Source: Brevipalpus yothersi (lineage: Eukaryota; Arthropoda; Arachnida; Trombidiformes; Tenuipalpidae). Taken from it: 64,000 nt of DNA. The stretch spans positions 5,783 to 69,782 of the forward strand of contig QZCP01000122.1 in assembly GCA_003956705.1 (NCBI GenBank), written 5' to 3'. Below are positions 13,166 to 25,369 of this stretch, piece by piece; positions within the stretch are counted from its first letter, which is position 1; the number at the start of each line of letters is the position of its first letter. The translations under genes were made by a program, and so were the position numbers. The notes below the pieces were generated by a model. It did not search any database. It was not told the origin of the DNA and saw only the letters and a program-made list of their open reading frames with translations.

Positions 13166-14977
13166 GGAGACTTCTCTCTCCCTTGAGTCAAGGCAGACAA
13201 ATCGAATGGCCATGATGAAATATCGTTTCACGGCCACCGATTCAGTGTGTATATTTGTTATTCCCTAAACTCACAATCAACGTGCGCACGTTGACAATGA
13301 GATGTAGAAAGAGAGAAACATGGTGAAAGAATTACTTCCATAGGTAGATGCAATTGAAAGTGAATGTGATAGAAAGAGAGTTTTTTGGAAGAAGAAAATT
13401 GAAATGAAAATTAATTGATCATGAAAACCGTAAACATCGATCTGATGTTCCAATGAAGCGAAAAATAAATAAGCTACTGGAAACCTCTTCCTTCCTCTCT
13501 TATTTGTCTTTACTGACGATAGAAAGAGAGAAAAAGAAACTTTAACGGAAAAAAGCAGTTCTAACGTTTCGTTACAGTCTCGTTCGATAGAGTATTTTAT
13601 ATCTCCAATTCTTGAAATATGTTAACCACATAAATATACATATGTATCCGATTGGCTAGTTGTCATCATGATAATTCTCACAGCCAGTGATCCTCATGAA
13701 ATATGGAGCGTACGATGATGGCCGATAATGAATGTCTATCCACTAATAATGTGAATATAATTTATGGCTTGGTTCATTTACTTTTTATGAGGTTTTGATA
13801 CTGTAGATTCTATCGACACTGACGATCATACATTTTATTTTATTTTTCTCAGTACACACATACATTTATATGCACGCCGTATACAGATGCCAGATGAATG
13901 TATGGGGATGTCAGATATACATCCACAGATACAGGATGGTATCATGAACAAAAATTGGGGAAAATAAGAAATCGATGTCTCTGATAACGAACAGATACAA
14001 GTCCACAGGGTGTCCATAAGTTGTTGTTGATATTTTTGCTCACATAGAGAGAGAAAGAGAAAGAGAGAAGTTTTCAACATGTTGGCAATGGAAAATAATA
14101 ATTTAATGAGACAGATAGATAGAAGAAAACCTTGTACGTTTTTTATTCAGAGAGATATTTTCTCTTCTCTCCATGATGAAAATTTTTCCTCTCTTTGAAA
14201 TTTTTCTTTCGTCAGCATTCATTCTTCACCAAAATATATCGTCACAGTGATGATAGAGAAAAAAAACACAATCACACTTCATCGTAACGATAATATAAAT
14301 TGCAAACGAAAAAAAGACTTCAAATACAATTATCATCAATTCTTTTCATCCTTAAATACTTTCAATGTCTACTTGATTTCACAATTTTTGCAAAATCTCT
14401 ACTTTTTCACTTCTTACTTTCATGCTAGAATATGTTCAATTAAATTCACTATCTTTCTGCACTGATTTAAGGAAACGAATGCTCTTCCTAATTGATCCCA
14501 TGGACATAGACTACATTATCGTTAGCTGACAGTCTTGACGTTGAGCATATTTTTCCTAATCTTTTTGTGGTCTTTGAACATGATATTCAACTGCTTGAAA
14601 TATAACTTTTATGATTAATGCTCTTTTTGGCTCACTTTTCTTTGAAATTCAAATTCTAATGCTACATATGACAAGATGAGATTGATCAATGCATTTCATA
14701 GTCAAAATTTCACTGATATCAGCTTTGAAATTAGCTTCAAAATTTGCCAAAATTTTTGTGACCCATGAATGGATGTCTCATAAATACACTCCTGACAAAT
14801 TATCAGATCACTTTGAACATTTCTTGTTCACCAGTTTCCAATGATTAATCAATCATTCATATCTGATGAACGGAAAATGATGGAAATTCAATTGAGAATT
14901 TCCGAATAAACTTTCAGCTTAAAAATCGATAACATCAATCCAGAATACTCAAGGTTATTCATCTATTCGACTAGAAT

Positions 14978-14980
<3 letters not shown>

Positions 14981-15022
<42 letters not shown>
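14981..15022. repeat. (CT)n microsatellite
   Basis: A perfect CT run in the gene-poor region. Confidence 0.96.
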
Positions 15023-15026
<4 letters not shown>

Positions 15027-17488
15027 TTTTCCAAATTACTTGGTTTCATTGACAAGTCACAATTGAGCATGGCTCAAGATCGGTCAAGGAGATTTTTTCC
15101 CATGTACCTCTTGAACCGTCACTATTATTTGCAGAATATATATCGCGTGCTCTTGAGATGTTCTCGGGAATACTTTGAGTATCTATATAGCACTTACACA
15201 CAATGATGGCCTCGTGCATTAAACAAACACACATACTCTCTCATCGTGGATAGTAACTAATTTGGACTTCACAAATGGGCGGACGAAGAGAGAGAGAGAG
15301 AAAGAGAAGAAGAAAGAGAGAGAGAAAATCTTGGACATTGTCATGGAAACTATCCATGAACTATTCTCTCTTCTCTCTCTGATCAATACCATGGGCCATG
15401 AACGTTGTGGAGAATAGATTCCATGCGTCAATCTGGCAACCATATCTTATTCAATAGGAATGGGAAACCTTCTAATCTGTGAAATTTTTTTGTTTCAATC
15501 TCATTTTGATTGCACACACACATTTATTTGGCAATGATTAAATTTACTCTCATCACACACCAGGAAAACATGGGAAGAGCATCCTCTGGATCGATATTGA
15601 TGCCCAGAATGTTTCAATCGTTGGAAAGAGAACATTCTTCTTTTTCGATCAAAAAATTGTACTATTTTGGAAAATCTTCACTCCTCATGCTCAATAAACA
15701 CTTGGAACTTCATGATTCTTTTTTTCTAGGTTAACGATAATTTCGTCAGCTGACACTCTTTTCTAGAGAATTATGTCACTCCATTTTGATTACTTTTGAA
15801 GGAAAAAGTGACTGAGAAAGATATTCTTTTTGTGTCTCTTGGATAAGGAATTCATGAGGAATACCACTTCTAAGCTAATGGATGTAGGATGGACATCTTA
15901 CGAAAAAACCCATGGACATCAGCACTATCAGCTAGACAATTTATTACCCTTTCCAACCTTACTGATAAAAATACTTATAATTATTACTATTAATTGATTT
16001 GGATGCATTGGAAGAGATATCTGATCAACTTCACTGAAATTGAGATTTTTTTCAAATTTCACTCCAAAAATCAGAAAACTCAGTTCTTTTTCCCCTCTTT
16101 CATGGAAGAAAATATTTTTTACCATCGATCGGTCATGATTTATTTGGTAATTGGGCTGACGAAAACATCAATTCGAAGTTACAAATGGGCTTGCATTTTT
16201 GTAAAATTCCCACTTCTTTGATTTTAACATTTGATAATTACGATAACGAATTATTCCAAAAAATTCAATTTATTTCTGCTAAAAAAGAAAGGCAAATTTT
16301 TTTCAATCACTTTAAAGAATCATACTCCTCATCTCTATTCTTATGTCTCAACTGTCTAGTCAAAATCGTGCTCGAGAATACACATATGCTCATATTGGAG
16401 AGAGAGAGAAAGAGAAAGAAAGAAAGATATTCGATGCTAACCAAGATTAATGAAACATTTTTCGAGATGCTCAAAGCATTACTCGAAGTAAAACCTTGCC
16501 AAGCCAGAAAATCGATACCTCATGAGGACCCAAGGTACGACTTACACATACATACATAAGGCCTTCAAGGCCAAGGCATGTGTATGGTTGAAAAGAAGGA
16601 TTGGCCAATTTCTGAGTTAGTTTTTCTAGGAAAAGATTCATTGAAGCAAATGTTCAAGGCCTCTTGGATATGTTCCAATGAGCATCCAATCTACTATGGA
16701 GAGGTAGCCCAATTTCATTGTAAATACATTTACAATAGATGTTCCAGTTTAAATGTATGAATCATGGGAAAGAATGGAAGAGAGGGAGAGAGTGAGTGAA
16801 ACAGAATGTTTGATGCTAGATTAATCGAACCTGTGTCAAAAGGTGAAGGTGAGTTGAGTAAGTTGAGCATTTCTTGGAATACAAGGTCTCACTGTATTCC
16901 CTAGTATATGGTATATAGAACTTGATATAGATGTGCTCTCCAAAATGTATTCTTGATGGGAGAAGAAGAAGATTGTGAGTATCATAATTTCGTTTAGCTT
17001 CGATGTTGGCGAATCGTTGCTCCTTAATTATTCTAATTATAGCAAACCTTTTGCTAATTATCACTGCTAAGTGCATTCGAGGTGGTGAAAAGTTTTGAAA
17101 TAATCTCAGCTTATCGTAATGATTTTATCAAATTGTGGTTGAGTGCATTAGAATTTACACTTCGAGTTCGACTATCAAGTTCCCATGAAAAATGACTGAT
17201 AGCAAAGGTTTTGAGGCCAAATGCCAATCAGAATCATTGAAAATCATGGAAAATGTACAAATTTTGGTCCATTTGGTCCAGTGGATCATCTCAACTGTGC
17301 TCCATGAATATCACAATTGAAACCCAAAAACAATGAAAAACTTATTTTTATTGAAAGATGATCGGAAAAAATATGAAAACCATCCCGTAGCCATTACACG
17401 ATACCCATTGAAGCTCTTAAATATTCACCTCATTAATGAATCAAGATCAATTAAGAATGTGATATCTATTTGAAAAAACTGCTCCACT

Positions 17489-18138
17489 CTATCCCCATCC
17501 ACCACCAAGTCCAGTTAAACTTCCTAAATGCCCTTTGATCATTTGATGCTTGAAGAAGAGAGGATCATGAATCACAGGTTGGTAGTTCTTGAAAACACTT
17601 TCCAGGAGGAGAGAGAAAGAGAATGAAATAATTAGAATAGAATTAGAGTCCATGAATTCATTCGGTATCATGAATTTATCTACTACTTACGGTATTGGCA
17701 ATGGAAATACAAATGGTAATGGTAGAAGGAACTTTTTCTTGGTTGCTTTGAACCTAAAATAGAATAAAATTCGGAAATGAAGTATGAAGTGTATGAACTG
17801 AGAGAAGAATACTTCGGAATTCTCAGGTAAGCTTCACTGTAAGCCCTGTAAGAATTTAAACAGTACTCTAAACTCAGGGATTCAATATTTTAATCTGATT
17901 TAATAAGATTTTTGAGCGGAAATTCTTGTCTCGAGTTTTTGGAAGACCATTGAATACTTATTCAAGAGAATACTCACAATAAAGCGGCTCCAATTTTCTT
18001 GGCAAGCTCAATTTTGCGTCTTCTTCCAAAATACGATATATGACCATTGGTCTGCAGTATGTCGAGACATATTAGCCATAATATGATGAGAAGTGTAAAT
18101 CCACAATTTCTCGTCAATTTATACTTTGGTAAACCCAT
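17489..18138 (-). CDS. Small basic secreted peptide precursor, 110 aa, three coding exons
   Basis: Coding exons on the minus strand: 18138-17978, 17753-17691, 17597-17489, summing to 333 nt (111 codons) in frame with GT-AG borders. A strong acceptor (a T run then CAG) sits just before the ATG, so a non-coding 5' exon is likely. After a short basic head (MGLPKYKLTRN) comes a hydrophobic signal core (about 12-30). Then follow a basic stretch (GRRRKIELAKKIG), a second basic run (KATKKK) and a Leu/Pro-rich segment (FLLPLPFVFPLPIP). The tail is Gly-rich and ends GGGWG. There are few cysteines. Dibasic or tribasic sites could be processed, and the lysine-rich helix could be membrane-active, but I recognise no family. 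AATAAA lies at 17352-17347. Confidence 0.7.
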
Positions 18139-18224
18139 GGTCTGAAAAAAATTTGATGATGATGATGAACTCACAAAATTTTTACCCCGGAATACACCTC
18201 CAGAGAAATCAATAAGTTCGATGA

Positions 18225-18263
18225 CACTGAATCCGATTTCGGCTTGTCAAAAAAGTTTTAAAA
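18225..18263 (-). promoter_or_regulatory. Possible core promoter of the 110-aa peptide gene
   Basis: A TTTTAAAA-like element (18263-18256) lies about 34 nt upstream of ATTCAGTG (18232-18225), mimicking TATA plus initiator spacing. A short 5' UTR exon and intron would follow before the ATG at 18138. The motif is weak. Confidence 0.3.
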
Positions 18264-18269
18264 TGGGCA

Positions 18270-21200
18270 GTAACACTTGATCAAAAGAGGGAACATGGCA
18301 ATACTGAAAACAAAAGTCAATTTGGAGGTTCCAAAATGATAATGATGCTGGTATTCCGATTTAATCTAATAAAATTCGTACGCTGATATACTTTTTGTGG
18401 ATTTCATTGGGTGGTACAATTGAAATTTGTCTGTCTCTTTCACTCGCTCTTTTTCTTAACGAGATTCTCGTTTTCAAAAATTTTGCAACCATTCTTCAAC
18501 TTATATATGGGCACCCAATAGCGGTGAGCATCTTTGAGCACGATATGGGAGCTATAATTGAAGCTCATTATATGGCTAAAAATATTCATGGGAATAAGGC
18601 AGAGGACACTTGAGTGACCATCAGCATTCGGACAGGAAGCGAGAGAAAAAGAAGAAAAAAGAGAAACAAGCGATGCTGAAATTGGCATAAATTATTTCAT
18701 TTTATTATATATATCAGGATGAAGAGAGAGAGAGAGAGAGAGAATGAAAATTTGTTCCCAGTGAATGACATGAGAAGAGGAAGATAAGACTGGGCCCGGG
18801 CAATCGAGAGTGAACTGACATCTAACGAATCTGATATTGGAAAGTGAAATAGAGAAATGGCAGTATATAAGACTGAACACTTGAGTCACTTTCACGGTGG
18901 GCTAGTTAAGATGAATAAAATCAGTCATCAGTCATCCAAAAATGCAATCATAAGTGAAGAGAGAGAGAGCGACATTTTCACTTTCTACACCACTACAATC
19001 GGTAAATAGTTTTCTTCTTTCCATTCAAATTTTGTGTTATTGCGCAATGATATTTTATTCTAATCCATCGATAATTACTAACGGTCAAGAGACTCTTCAG
19101 AATAATCGAATACTTGAAGGTAGTCGCTCCTCAGTCTCGAAGAGAATGCTCAACATGACCAATGTATCTCGGAGTAATGCCCAACATTTATATCACTTCT
19201 ATTGAACTGATGTCTTCCGCTGAATCGTAAAATTTTTCTCACTCTATCGCCTGAGAGAGTACTGTGAAAATTTATCGCCTGAAAATGGAAAACTTTCAGA
19301 TCCATTTTAAGTATTGGTGATTTATCAAAGCACAGCCTGAAACGATGTATCGCAAGAGATGATTAAAAATGTTTCTCAAAAATAATACATGGATCAATAA
19401 TGTTCTCATCCAATACTTGAGCAGGTCTAATCTTATTCTTCAATGAACCTTTTTAAAGCACCTTTTTCAATTTGATTAGTTTGTGAAAAATTGTGTTGTT
19501 ATGAGGATGGCTCTTTAAAGAGATTTAAAGGCAATCTTATGTGATGTGATAGAATATCTAAGAAGCAAAAAGATTACATTTTCATTGTAGAATAATAATT
19601 TTTCAAGTGTTCCATAAACTCAGTAATTACGATTCTCTTTCCAAAATGATTAACCTTAAAAAACCTCTGGGCTCATTTATCGATCCAAGATGGAAGAAAA
19701 CCCTTCTGATTATTTCAAGCGTTTGTAAGGTATAAGGAAGAAAGCGAAATTCATGCTGTTAGAATTGAGAATCATTTCATATAATGAACTAAGGTGTGGG
19801 AGCTTATCATTCTTGACAGTGGATTGATGTGAAAAAGATCGTCAAAATGAGTTACCAAATTTAAACTATAGTGGTCAATCTATTTCCAATTCATTTCTTG
19901 ATCTTCATTTTTCATGGGCCACCTTACGATTCTCCCTAATATTATGATGATTTCCCCAAACTTCCGGGTTCATTGTTCCGAGGCCAAGGGACTAGGTGTA
20001 CTATGAGAATATCTCATCATGATAAATCCTCAGAAAGTTAATGGAATTCAAAATTATAATACTTTTCCTTGATGAAAACTCATTCTCAACCTTGATCAGG
20101 CCTTGATTAGCCAAACTGATAGACGCTTTTGAAAACCAAACCTAACGGTTGTTTGACGAATTCCATCAAGCGAGAGAAAATTAAAATTTTAGAAGATGCA
20201 TTGAGAAGGTAATATTTTGACACAAACTCAAGTTTGAAGATTTGATGTTTATTCGTAGGAACGCAGTTCAAGTGGCTCTTTACCAAAGTTGATTCGATTA
20301 GGACTCAGATTTACAGATCTCGAGAGCAAGATAGATACAGACCAACTCATTTGGAATCTAAATATCTTGATAAATTGAGATGAGAAGAGATTAAATTTAG
20401 AACAGAAAATATAGATCGAAAGATCAAAATCAGTAAAGAAAAAGAGACTGGGTCAGAGGCGTCAGTAAGCAGAGAGGTTGGTGGAGAATAGGGCAAAGAT
20501 CGGATACAATAGACAACGTAAAGAAAATAACGAAACAATGGATCAATAAATATGAAACCTGTGTGAGAGGAATGAAATTGAACCGGAGATTCTGATTACC
20601 AAATCGGATTGAAAAATTTAAGATCAATTCCACTTGTTATAAACAGAGTCTCAAGACGCCTCTCACCCTTCAGTAATAAGCAGAGAAAGGGAAAAAACAT
20701 AATTCCACCATCATCATGAAGAACAAAGAGGGGGGAGGGGATACAATGTAAATATTCCAGAAAATTATAAGATTCCTTTTACGGGAGTGATAGGAAGGAA
20801 GTAAAAAGCTCCACATGTAAATATATAACTGCTCAGAAAAAGTGGACAGGAATGAATCGTATTTGGGCTTTCATTATCATTGTTTATCTTGATTTCATCG
20901 AGGCTTAGATTTTTCGTAGTCTTGTAAGCAGGTGAGATGAAAATAAGTGATGAAATGACGTTGAGTGGAGGGTATCATCAAATTCAGTTGCTCAAAGGTG
21001 ATAATAATCCAGTAAAGGGGAAAAGGTTCCCATTCGATTGACTTTCGGATTGGCTTTTGAAAATCAGGGTTGAGACAATAATAAAATTATAGGAGAAAAA
21101 TATTTCATCAACAAGATGGATAGAGCTGATTTTTGTACTTTGGCATTCTTTTTGTTTCTTGCATTTCACCAAACTTGTTCAGGAAGAGGGTGGAAAATTC

Positions 21201-21532
21201 TATAAAAACTGACTAACGATAGATTATTCGAATAGATGATAATCGTTGATGATGACAATCACCAGGCTTTCTTGCTTTTAAATCGTTTGTCCTCAGCTTA
21301 ACTTCAACGAGATTTTTGTTTGACAAAGAATATCGAAGAAGATGGACAACAGATTCAGCTTCTTCAAAGATCAATATTCTCCAGCTTTTGCCTCCGCTTT
21401 CAGTACGCCAACGATGGTAAAGATGAGATAAAGATGAAAAAAAGTTATAACTCAAAGAGAAGTCCTTGATCCTCACATTTTGGTCTGCGCTCACTTTCTC
21501 TTTCTCTTCAGATTTCACTTAAATCGATTGTT
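18270..21532. other. Gene-free intergenic region
   Basis: AT-rich DNA with only a short (GA)n at 18724-18743. The part next to 21532 is probably HAPSTR1 3' UTR, since that gene reads toward it. No conserved protein or RNA gene was recognised. Confidence 0.5.
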
Positions 21533-23084
21533 TCAGTGTAATTTTGATCTCTTATGAGTCGGAGAATCCATGTTAACATCAGTGGTTGGATTGACTCGCT
21601 TTCTCGATTCAACGTGTCGAGAGTATTCGCTGGATATAAAATCATTCAATTCACTTAAGGACGCAGCGCTATTAACACTATTTCCGGTGGCAGATTTTGG
21701 GCATCCCGAACCTCGACGGCTATTTGGTGAGCTATTTAAATTACCAAGGGGGCTGCAAGCTCGCACCGCCGCTGTAATCGAGAGAAAAAAGGAAAATGAA
21801 TGACAAATCAAAATGAAGTCAAGTTCAGTTGGCAGAAGTGAGATGGATTTGCACAACTAACCTGAGAGAGCAAGAGCTTCTCTGAAAGTTTTGAGATCTC
21901 CCTCGTCAGTAGTCACGATCTCACCAGAATCTGGAGTTGGTACCCGACAAACCAATCCACTAGCTCCATGATGGTTCACAATTGGAGGTGTTCGAGCTGC
22001 TGACGATGTACTTAAACTACACAGTAACGAACTTGGATTGGTGTTGCCTGCGGTCGTGGAGATGTCCAAATTGGGAGAAAATGCAGACCGACTTCTCTGT
22101 GAACCCGAGTTCGTATAGCGTAGGTGAGGATGAGAGTAGTGATGATGATGGTGGTGATGGTGATGATAATTGCTTGGATGATTAGCATGATAAGCTGATT
22201 GAAAAAAGACAAAAAAAGCATTATAAAAAAATCAATTCAAGAATATGAGAAGTTTGATAAAGGCTCGTATAGGTTCTCAGGTTGCAGCATGTGAGGATAA
22301 GAGGCAGAGAAGGCCAAATGGCAAGTGGTATAGGAAAGAGCTTTCAAATGCTGATTCCTCGAGAACAAATCAGCCTGATGGATCAAAAATAGAACAGATT
22401 TAAGTACCTGAATCTCCTCTTAAAAAAGCAAGCAAATCCTCGCGCCGAATAAAACGTTTTCTCTTTTTTGCCCAAGCTAATACTTCTCGATTTTTACGTT
22501 GCATCCCAAGTTGAAGGCATATATCAACATTACGCTTGGTCGATTCGATACACTCTTTGTATAGTGAAGTCACATCCGTGGCTGCATTTTGGAAAGGAAC
22601 CCAGAAGGAAACACCACTTTCCCTGTCTGAGAAATTGAATCATCGAAAGGGAGAATAAGAGTTAGATATCAAATAAGTATTTCAATCATAGAGAGGAGGT
22701 TTGGATCCGATATGATTTTTCATAGGTTTCATCTAGTATGATCGATTATGATCAAAGAGAGGATGAAACATCCAAGTAGTATCAGAGAAATGGTGAAGTA
22801 GACCATTTAAGGGTAACCAAATGAGAGACTAGATAGGGGAGGAAAAAGGTTAGCCACCAACCTTTGTATAGCTGAGCAACAGAGCAGGCAGCATTTTGAA
22901 AAGATAACCACAATTTACGGGATAGTGTGTCCTTTTCCTGGTTCAGTTGCTTCTCAAAATCACAGTTATCATCTATTGAGTGGACACTTTCCTCTTCCCA
23001 ATGATGATTGTAAAGGGATTCAGAAAGAGAATTCAGTGATGGTACTTGATCACATTGTTCATAATCGATATCCAACTCGTCCAT
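21533..23084 (-). CDS. HAPSTR1: HAPSTR1 (C16orf72) orthologue, HUWE1-associated stress-response protein
   Basis: Four exons: 23084-22862, 22626-22408, 22194-21862, 21771-21533. Each junction is phase 1, and they sum to 1014 nt, 337 aa (human 275). The family signature is plain: a repeated motif, LWLSFQNAACSVAQLYK at the end of exon 1 and FWVPFQNAATDVTSLYK in exon 2; then the basic segment VLAWAKKRKRFIRREDLLAFL; a DLKTFREALALSG block; an ELNDFISSEY block; and the C-terminus MDSPTHKRSKL. In vertebrates this nuclear protein binds the HECT ligase HUWE1 and tunes stress signalling; that function is inferred by homology. The extra length comes mainly from exon 3, which carries nine consecutive histidines (about 158-166) and Ser/Thr-rich sequence. 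Confidence 0.93.
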
Positions 23085-24606
23085 CTTGTTATCTATGTTC
23101 CTTGATCCTTTTGACTCTCTCTATTTATGATCCAGCTTCTTTCAATTGAGACAATCAAATATCGATGTAAGATCTCAAAGCTTGATTTGAGGATATATCA
23201 GATCTGGGCCCTTGCAATCGCTAGGCTTACTTTATCAGGACAAATGTTCAATAACTTGCTTCTTGGAATCAATTGGATAATGGATAAATCTTTTTTTTTC
23301 TTCAATGTCGAAGAGGCAGAAGATGGTGAATAAGAAGAAATAGGAAAACAAAAATGTGATTTACCACTTGGATGTATATATTATTATGTATCTATCACTG
23401 GTAATGAGCTCTGTATTTGTATCTTTTAATGCTATCTTTTGTTTCCGATTGTTGATGATCAATCTCTTATGGCAGACACAAATGAGAGATGAGATGGAGC
23501 TGGTGACTGATCACTATTGGAACATTAGTAGTAGTTTCTCTGTGTGGACAAGTGTGTGATCAAAATGAGAGCCACCAAGGAGCACGTTATATTAATGAGC
23601 TCAATATACCGAATAAGATTAATTCCAATTAATCAAGAAGAAGATGGAGTACGTTGGGGAGAGGGAAAACAAAATAAGAAGAGGAAGAAAAGCGACCAAG
23701 AAAAAAGAGAAGCCAATTGATACAGCACCAATGGATTTGCTGGGCTGATTGTTATGGATTGAAAGCTGTACTTTGTTCACTGTAAAAATAGGTAAACATT
23801 GAAGCATACATCGCAATTAGATTTTTTTAGTAAACATATTTTTTTTAAAATGGCCATCTTACAGCCATCTTGCTGATGATTATAAAATTATTATCATCAT
23901 TATATAAATCAATACATATATATTGGACAAATTTATCAATAATACATCACAAATTGAGTAAGTGATGATGATAAAGAGGCCATTTGCCAGTAGTCAAGGG
24001 TATGTACATTTATATTTATTTTGTGTACATACACACACACATACACACAAGTGAGAAACACCGAGATGTATACACACACATATCATTCACTTTAACTTAC
24101 ATTTTTTCTCATAAAAACATTTCTTTCATTATGGTTATACTTTGGCCACTACACAACTACACAATGATCATCAATGATTATCAGGCATATTTGTAATTAA
24201 GGCGAACAAATCACACTCCATAAAATACTTATTAAATCCACAGGAAGGAGAAGTAAGACACCAAAAACCAGCTCTCTAGCAAGGTTTTGTAAGATTTTCT
24301 CAACTTGAGAGAGACTGCTCACAACGTTTCAACCCAAAAGCAGCTTAGAATATCAGATAGAATATTCCGTTCAGATATTCTGACAACCCGTTACAATTTT
24401 GCGGACGGTGTAAAATTTTTTTGTTAAATTAGGCCTCATGATACTTTCTATTTTATTGGAAATTTTTAAAGAGATTTAATCTTAGTGGAGAATTGTAATT
24501 TTTTTCCCGTTTTTAGTTGATCAATTTGTAAGATATTGGTGACCTTAGTGGTTGACCTTCTGGGTGTGAGTCTTTCTCTTTCCCTTTCTCTCTCTTTCTC
24601 TCTCTT

Positions 24607-24642
<36 letters not shown>
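23085..24642. other. Gene-free region upstream of HAPSTR1
   Basis: HAPSTR1 5' flank and AT-rich DNA with short CA repeats near 24030-24055. No gene is supported. The right end enters a TCTT/CT tract that leads into the assembly gap. Confidence 0.5.
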
Positions 24643-25286
24643 NNNNNNNNNNNNNNNNNNNNNNNNNNNNNNNNNNNNNNNNNNNNNNNNNNNNNNNNNN
24701 NNNNNNNNNNNNNNNNNNNNNNNNNNNNNNNNNNNNNNNNNNNNNNNNNNNNNNNNNNNNNNNNNNNNNNNNNNNNNNNNNNNNNNNNNNNNNNNNNNNN
24801 NNNNNNNNNNNNNNNNNNNNNNNNNNNNNNNNNNNNNNNNNNNNNNNNNNNNNNNNNNNNNNNNNNNNNNNNNNNNNNNNNNNNNNNNNNNNNNNNNNNN
24901 NNNNNNNNNNNNNNNNNNNNNNNNNNNNNNNNNNNNNNNNNNNNNNNNNNNNNNNNNNNNNNNNNNNNNNNNNNNNNNNNNNNNNNNNNNNNNNNNNNNN
25001 NNNNNNNNNNNNNNNNNNNNNNNNNNNNNNNNNNNNNNNNNNNNNNNNNNNNNNNNNNNNNNNNNNNNNNNNNNNNNNNNNNNNNNNNNNNNNNNNNNNN
25101 NNNNNNNNNNNNNNNNNNNNNNNNNNNNNNNNNNNNNNNNNNNNNNNNNNNNNNNNNNNNNNNNNNNNNNNNNNNNNNNNNNNNNNNNNNNNNNNNNNNN
25201 NNNNNNNNNNNNNNNNNNNNNNNNNNNNNNNNNNNNNNNNNNNNNNNNNNNNNNNNNNNNNNNNNNNNNNNNNNNNNNNNNNNNNN

Positions 25287-25366
<80 letters not shown>
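24590..25366. repeat. (CT)n microsatellite containing an assembly gap
   Basis: CT repeats from about 24590 to 24642, then 644 N (24643-25286), then CT repeats to 25366. Both sides of the gap are the same dinucleotide in the same phase direction, so the missing sequence is probably a long CT tract. Any open frame running across the Ns is an artefact. Confidence 0.97.

Positions 25367-25369
<3 letters not shown>

Larger units (their letters stand above)
9060..17345. other. Large gene-poor region
   Basis: About 8 kb without a gene I can support on either strand. It contains (CT)n or (GA)n tracts at 9890-9943, 10441-10509, 12745-12774, 13012-13046 and 14981-15022, plus AAGA runs and ATG/TGA-rich low complexity. 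Open frames lack conserved motifs, splice support or codon bias. No tRNA-like A and B boxes were seen. Confidence 0.5.

Noticed and set aside
20347..20633. Two overlapping minus-strand hydrophobic frames
   Set aside because: No homology, no start context or splice support; overlapping frames of similar composition suggest chance.
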